Assembly (NCBI GenBank): GCA_021798375.1
Contig: JAJZHU010000052.1
Coordinates: forward strand, 1 to 11,241
Origin: Pseudomonadota bacterium
GTDB taxonomy: Bacteria > Pseudomonadota > Alphaproteobacteria > Acetobacterales > Acetobacteraceae
Reading direction: 5' to 3'
Length of the DNA: 11,241 nt
Both the position numbers and the translations under genes were made by a program. Numbering within the stretch: the stretch's first letter is position 1; every line of letters begins with the position of its first letter. Below, in pieces: positions 7,255 to 11,241 of this stretch. The notes under the pieces are model-generated. The model ran no database searches. It was not told where the DNA came from and saw only the letters and a list, made by a program, of their open reading frames with translations.

Positions 7255-7260
7255 CCCCCC

Positions 7261-8511
7261 ATGTTCGGTCCCTTCGAACGCGCCGTCGCCTTCCGCTATC
7301 TGCGGGCTCGCAAGGGCGAGCGATTCGTTTCGGTCATCGCGATATTCTCGCTGATCGGCATTTCGCTTGGCGTTGCCACGCTGATCATCGTGATGAGCGT
7401 GATGAGCGGTTTCCGCGCCGATCTGCTTTCGCGCATCCTTGGCTTCAACGGGCATCTTGGCGTTTATGGTGCGGGCAACAGCCTGGTCGATTACGGCCCG
7501 CTGGCCGGCAAGATTCGCAGTGTGCCGGGTGTGGTGGCGGCCATTCCGGTGATTGACGGCACCGTGTTGCTTTCCACGTCAACCGGCAACAGCACCGGGG
7601 CCGAGGTGCGCGGCATCGCGCAAAGCGATTTGCGCGATCTTCATGCGGTGTCGGATCACATTGTTGCGGGCTCAATCGATCAATTTACCGGCAAGGACGC
7701 CATCGCGGTCGGCGCCAGTTTAGCGGATCGGTTCGGGTTGCAGGTGGGTTCGCGCATCACCCTGATTTCACCCAACGGCGTGGCCACCGCGTTCGGTTCG
7801 ATCCCGCCGATGAAATCCTATAAGATCGTGGCCATCTTTCGCGTCGGCATGAGCGAATATGACAGCAACTACGCTTTTCTGCCCATGCAGGCCGCACAAA
7901 TATTTTTCCAAATGCCATCGGCGGCGACACAGATCGAGGTGATGGCCGCCGACCCCGATCATGTGGCGGCGATCAACCAGGATATTCGCAATGTGGCGAA
8001 TGATCGTGAATTGCGCGTGGTGGATTGGCAACAAAGCAACAACAGCTTTTTCACCGCGGTAAAAGTGGAAGAAAACACGATGTTCCTGATCCTCACCCTG
8101 ATCATTCTGGTGGCGGCGTTCAATGTGATTTCTTCCTTGATCATGATGGTGAAAGACAAAACCGGCGATATCGCGGTGTTGCGCACCATCGGCGCCTCGC
8201 GCGGTTCGATTTTGCGCATCTTCCTGATGTGCGGCGCCTCCGTGGGGGTAACGGGCACCGGGCTTGGCGTTGTGCTGGGCGTGTTGTTTTGCCTGAATAT
8301 CCAAAAAATTCAGGGCTGGGTCGAGGCCATCACCGGCACCAATGTATTCAACCCCGAGGTTTATTATCTGGCCCATGTACCGGCCCGGTTGGACGCGGGC
8401 GAGGTGATCCAGGTTGCCGCCATGGCGTTGATCCTCTCGCTGCTGGCAACGCTTTACCCCAGTTGGCGCGCGGCGCAGACCGATCCGGTGGAGGCCCTCC
8501 GTCATGAATGA
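7261..8511 (+). CDS. lolC: Lipoprotein-releasing ABC transporter permease LolC/LolE
   Basis: This is the inner-membrane permease of the Lol system, which extracts mature lipoproteins from the inner membrane and passes them to LolA. The 416-residue, four-helix layout is typical: FGPFERAVAFRYLRARKGERFVSVIA at the N-terminus, transmembrane helix 1 (about 22-48), a large periplasmic domain (about 50-270) and a C-terminal FtsX-type domain with three helices (about 272-297, 318-346 and 382-402). The coupling stretch KDKTGDIAVLRTIGASRGSI lies between helices 2 and 3, and the end YPSWRAAQTDPVEALRHE is characteristic. Alphaproteobacteria usually have one such gene, whose product acts as a homodimer, so the LolC/LolE distinction cannot be made. 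The ATG at 7261 was chosen for its ribosome-binding site and the family N-terminus. Its last codons overlap lolD by 8 bases. Confidence 0.95.
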   Translation: MFGPFERAVAFRYLRARKGERFVSVIAIFSLIGISLGVATLIIVMSVMSGFRADLLSRILGFNGHLGVYGAGNSLVDYGPLAGKIRSVPGVVAAIPVIDGTVLLSTSTGNSTGAEVRGIAQSDLRDLHAVSDHIVAGSIDQFTGKDAIAVGASLADRFGLQVGSRITLISPNGVATAFGSIPPMKSYKIVAIFRVGMSEYDSNYAFLPMQAAQIFFQMPSAATQIEVMAADPDHVAAINQDIRNVANDRELRVVDWQQSNNSFFTAVKVEENTMFLILTLIILVAAFNVISSLIMMVKDKTGDIAVLRTIGASRGSILRIFLMCGASVGVTGTGLGVVLGVLFCLNIQKIQGWVEAITGTNVFNPEVYYLAHVPARLDAGEVIQVAAMALILSLLATLYPSWRAAQTDPVEALRHE

Positions 8512-9175
8512 ACCATTGGTGCTGGAACAAGTCTCGCGCTTCTATCAAAGCGGCGACGAGGTTCTGCATGTGTTGGAAGGCGCCGATTTGCGCCTGATTC
8601 CAGGCGAAATCGTGGCGTTGGTGGCACCATCGGGCACCGGCAAATCGACCCTGCTGCATCTGGCCGGATTGTTGGAACACCCCAGCGCCGGCCGCGTGCT
8701 GATCGACGGGCGCGACACCGCCAAACTCGACGATGGCGCCCGCACTGCCCTGCGCCGCGACCGCATCGGCTTTGTCTATCAATTCCATCACCTGCTGGGC
8801 GAATTCACCGCACTGGAAAACGTGATGCTGCCGCAAATGATCGCCGGCGTGAAACGCGCCCAGGCCGCCATTCGCGCGCATGAATTATTGGAATCCTTCG
8901 GCCTCACCTCACGCGTTGAACATCTGCCGGGCAAGCTTTCCGGCGGCGAAAAACAACGCGTCGCCATCGCGCGCGCCTTGGCCAATCGCCCGGCGATCTT
9001 GCTTGCCGATGAACCCACCGGCAATTTGGATGTCACCACCTCCAACATCGTGTTCGCCGAATTGCTGCGCGTGGTGCGCGATCAAGGTGTCGCGGCGCTG
9101 ATCGCCACCCACAATCCCGCTTTGGCGGCGCGGATGGATCGAACGGTGACGTTGCAGGGCGGAAAGGTAATCTAA
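8504..9175 (+). CDS. lolD: Lipoprotein-releasing ABC transporter ATPase LolD
   Basis: LolD is the cytosolic ATPase that powers the Lol permease encoded just upstream. The 223-residue length is usual. Visible elements are Walker A APSGTGKST (Lys47), a Q-loop in FVYQFHHLLGEFTALENVMLP (the QFHHLL(G/P)EFTALENV stretch is typical of LolD), signature LSGGEKQRVAIARAL (Ser146-Gly148), Walker B ILLADEPTGNLD (Asp169, Glu170) and H-loop ATHNPALA. The start ATG at 8504 overlaps the end of lolC/E by 8 bases and has GGAGG at 8490-8494, which fits translational coupling. The stop at 9173-9175 is followed within 10 bases by a GC-rich inverted repeat. In many alphaproteobacteria dnaE comes next; here it does not. 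Confidence 0.97.
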   Translation: MNEPLVLEQVSRFYQSGDEVLHVLEGADLRLIPGEIVALVAPSGTGKSTLLHLAGLLEHPSAGRVLIDGRDTAKLDDGARTALRRDRIGFVYQFHHLLGEFTALENVMLPQMIAGVKRAQAAIRAHELLESFGLTSRVEHLPGKLSGGEKQRVAIARALANRPAILLADEPTGNLDVTTSNIVFAELLRVVRDQGVAALIATHNPALAARMDRTVTLQGGKVI

Positions 9176-9181
9176 GGAAAA

Positions 9182-9252
9182 GTAGGGCGGGCATCGCCCG
9201 CTGTTCTTCTCTAACAACCAAACATAATGATGGCGGGCGCTGCCAACCCTAC
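9182..9252. repeat. 71-base imperfect inverted repeat (REP/MITE-like)
   Basis: Two 21-base arms (9182-9202 and 9232-9252) pair at 17 of 21 positions around a 29-base A/T-rich centre. The outer ends are GTAGGG and CCCTAC, and the inner part has GCGGGC-type blocks. The left arm also folds alone: GCGGGC (9187-9192), loop ATC, GCCCGC (9196-9201), followed by TGTTCTTCTC, so it may act as the lolD terminator. The form GTAGGGYGGGC...GCCCGC resembles dispersed GC-rich intergenic repeats of many bacteria. No transposase is present. The right arm ends 21 bases before the start of the next gene, so it separates that gene from the lol operon. The symmetry is certain; the mobile origin is inference. Confidence 0.65.
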
Positions 9253-9273
9253 AGCTTTCTTTTGGATATTTTC

Positions 9274-11241
9274 ATGTACGCCTGGCTTTCCTTATCCCTT
9301 GCGGAATTGCGGGCTACCACGGCGACGCGTGTCACCGAACAACTGAACCTTGCGCAGTCGAGGCGTTTTTCAGGCACGGAACTCACACAGCTAAACGCTT
9401 GGCGCACTCAAGTCATTTTGTTGCAACAAGCATTTAGCGAGACCTCCTTCGATGCACGGCTATTATTGGAATATGATTTGCTGCGGCTGGAAAAGCGCAT
9501 CGACGCCGTTCTGGTGACAGATCGCGCCATATTCGTGCTTGAGTTCAAAATCGGCGCGGAAAAATTTTCTTCTTCAGACCTACGACAAGTCGAAGATTAC
9601 GCGGAAGATCTGCATGATTTCCACGCCGCCAGCCGCCATCGGCCGATTATTCCGCTGTTGATCGCAAGCCAAATGCAACCCCAACTCATGCAATCGGTTC
9701 TACCTTTCGACGTCGGCACAAAAATTATCGCCTGTGGTGGTGCAGACTTCGGGGAGGAAATCACGCGCATTTACCAATCAATTCTGGCGCCACCTATTCC
9801 GATCGACATCGACGCATGGGAAACAGCCCCCTATCGCCCGATCCCAACCGTTCTAGAAGCTGCCACACAACTTTACCGTTATAACTCCGTCGCCGATATC
9901 GCGGCCGCGCGGGCCGATGCGGATAATCTTGGCCGAACGTCAGACGCCATCGCCGAGGCGATAGAACGTGCCCAAAGTGAACACTCCCATCTGGTGATTT
10001 TCGTCACCGGCATTCCGGGAGCGGGAAAGACGCTTTGCGGTTTGAATGTGGTGTTCGGTGCTCTGCGCGATCACGGCGCCGCGTTCCTCTCGGGCAACAC
10101 GCCATTGGTCAAAGTGCTGCGCGAGGCATTGGCGTTGGATGCGGCGCCTTTGGGGGGCGGTGCGAGAAAATTGGCCCGGCGTAAAGCAGAAACAGCGCTG
10201 CAAAACGTGCATAAATTTCTGGAACATCACGTCATCCGCCCCGAAGAAATCCCCGAGGCGCGAATCATCGTATTTGATGAAGCTCAGCGCGCCTGGGATG
10301 CGGCACAAGCAACACGCGATACGCAGCGTCGGGTTAGCCGCCTTACCAACAGCGAACCCGCCCATACACTCGAAATCATGGGGCGCTTCAAGGATTGGTC
10401 GGTGATCGTGGCGCTGATCGGCAACGGGCAAGAGATCAACACCGGCGAAGCCGGATTGGCCGAATGGGGCAGGGTAATCGCGGCCAATCCCGCATGGAAA
10501 GCGATCGCGGCGCCGCGTGCGATCGACGCGCCCGATGCAACGCAACGTCTGACCATTGGCGATCCGCCCTGGTTGCGTTTCGATGAAAGACTTGACCTCA
10601 CGGTGCCAATGCGCGGCGTGCGCGACCACGCCGGCGCGGCATGGGTCGAAGCGGTGATCGCGGACGATCAGCCCCGTGCCGCGTCGATCGCGCAAGAAGC
10701 CGGCGGAATAAGCTTCTTTGTCACCCGCGATCTGGCGTTCGCGCGCCGCAAAATCCGCCAACTATGCCGCGGCTTTCGCCGCTGCGGCCTGATCGCCTCG
10801 GCGGGAGCAAAGCGCCTGCGCGCCGAAGGGCTGGGCGTGCAATTGGGCGAAGTGGAAGATTGGTTTCTCGCCCGCTGGCCCGATATTCGCTCCAGCGAAG
10901 CGTTGGAAACCTTTGCCACCGAGTATGATTGTCAGGGGTTGGAATTGGATGTGGTGGGGCTCGCCTGGGGCGGCGATTTGGTGCGCGGCAATCACGGATG
11001 GCAACCGCGCGAGTTCAAAGGCACCAAATGGCAAATGGTCCACAAAGAACAGGATCGCCGTTTCGTCCTCAACAGCTACCGCGTGCTGCTCACCCGCGCG
11101 CGTTACGAAACGATCATCTGGGTGCCAGGCGGTTCATCCGGCAGCGATGGTTTCCACGACACAACCCGCCCAGCCAAGGAAATGGACCGGATCGCCGCGT
11201 TTCTGATCGATTGCGGGGCGCAACTGCTGGAAAAATCACCC
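9274..11241 (+). CDS. DUF2075 protein: PD-(D/E)XK nuclease-like domain plus SF1-type helicase ATPase (3' end cut by window)
   Basis: The frame is open for 656 codons to the window edge without a stop. That is about the full length of DUF2075/COG3410-like proteins (from memory), so little should be missing. Residues about 1-190 look like a PD-(D/E)XK nuclease fold: Glu66 (LLLEYDL), Asp77 (KRIDAVL) and Glu90-Phe-Lys92 (FVLEFKIG), followed by QVEDYAEDLHDFH. Residues about 235-645 form the DUF2075 P-loop part: Walker A GIPGAGKT (Lys252), Walker B IIVFDEAQRAWD (Asp335, Glu336), motif III-like LIGNGQEINTGEAGLAEW (Gly383-Asn389), CQGLELDVVGLAWGGDL (Gln554-Asp559) and the motif VI-like NSYRVLLTRAR (600-610). 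A nucleic-acid ATPase or nuclease acting in DNA repair or phage defence is plausible, but no substrate can be read from the sequence. The ATG at 9274 has only a weak upstream GGA; MYAWLSLSLAEL fits the family start. Confidence 0.85.
   Translation, partial: MYAWLSLSLAELRATTATRVTEQLNLAQSRRFSGTELTQLNAWRTQVILLQQAFSETSFDARLLLEYDLLRLEKRIDAVLVTDRAIFVLEFKIGAEKFSSSDLRQVEDYAEDLHDFHAASRHRPIIPLLIASQMQPQLMQSVLPFDVGTKIIACGGADFGEEITRIYQSILAPPIPIDIDAWETAPYRPIPTVLEAATQLYRYNSVADIAAARADADNLGRTSDAIAEAIERAQSEHSHLVIFVTGIPGAGKTLCGLNVVFGALRDHGAAFLSGNTPLVKVLREALALDAAPLGGGARKLARRKAETALQNVHKFLEHHVIRPEEIPEARIIVFDEAQRAWDAAQATRDTQRRVSRLTNSEPAHTLEIMGRFKDWSVIVALIGNGQEINTGEAGLAEWGRVIAANPAWKAIAAPRAIDAPDATQRLTIGDPPWLRFDERLDLTVPMRGVRDHAGAAWVEAVIADDQPRAASIAQEAGGISFFVTRDLAFARRKIRQLCRGFRRCGLIASAGAKRLRAEGLGVQLGEVEDWFLARWPDIRSSEALETFATEYDCQGLELDVVGLAWGGDLVRGNHGWQPREFKGTKWQMVHKEQDRRFVLNSYRVLLTRARYETIIWVPGGSSGSDGFHDTTRPAKEMDRIAAFLIDCGAQLLEKSP

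Noticed and set aside
7144..7260. N-terminal extension of LolC/E from the ATG at 7144
   Set aside because: The 39 extra codons run through the intergenic repeat, and the ATG at 7261 has GGAG at proper spacing and matches the usual family start.
9940..10761. 273-codon - strand open frame, and short + strand frames at 10046-10405 and 10641-10928
   Set aside because: They are shadows of the 656-codon DUF2075 frame, which carries all the conserved motifs in order.
1..11241. CRISPR array, tRNA/rRNA gene, insertion sequence or prophage
   Set aside because: No regularly spaced direct repeats, no cloverleaf or rRNA-like segment, and no transposase, integrase or phage structural motif was seen on either strand.

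Overview
The window looks like the chromosome of an alphaproteobacterium, most likely Rhodospirillales or Acetobacterales in the broad sense. This is inferred from gene content and order, not from a database search. The signs are a short prolyl-tRNA synthetase without the large inserted editing domain, proS followed by a single lolC/E-type permease gene and lolD, a SUF operon that carries sufT and sufA at its end, and GC-rich third codon positions. All genes are on the + strand.

Region 1 (2-5406) is a tightly packed iron-sulfur cluster assembly operon: sufB (5' end cut off by the window edge), sufC, sufD, sufS, a SufU-type NifU-like gene, sufT and sufA. Neighbours overlap by 4 to 13 bases or are separated by 24 bases or fewer, so co-transcription and translational coupling are likely. 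SufS with its partner SufU supplies persulfide sulfur, SufBCD is the ATP-driven scaffold, SufA is an A-type carrier and SufT is an accessory maturation factor. SufU has the cysteine spacing of the zinc-dependent sulfur-transfer type. SufS has a histidine at the position used for zinc-ligand exchange in the Bacillus SufS/SufU pair. No sufE is visible.

Region 2 (5407-5775) is a 369-base stretch without a convincing gene. It holds two short hairpins and presumably the proS promoter. Region 3 (5776-9175) holds proS, then a 171-base gap with an A/T-rich hairpin and a degenerate CATTGCG-type repeat, then lolC/E and lolD. These last two encode the inner-membrane ABC transporter that releases lipoproteins toward the outer membrane.

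Region 4 (9176-11241) is the accessory-looking part. A 71-base imperfect inverted repeat of REP/MITE type lies just after lolD and is followed by a 656-codon open frame that runs off the right edge. It encodes a DUF2075 (COG3410-like, Schlafen-group) protein: a PD-(D/E)XK nuclease-like N-terminal domain joined to a superfamily 1 helicase-like ATPase. In many alphaproteobacteria dnaE follows lolD, so this gene probably sits at a locus of variable content. Its N-terminal third is poorer in G+C than its C-terminal part. It is the least understood gene here and the best candidate for new biology.
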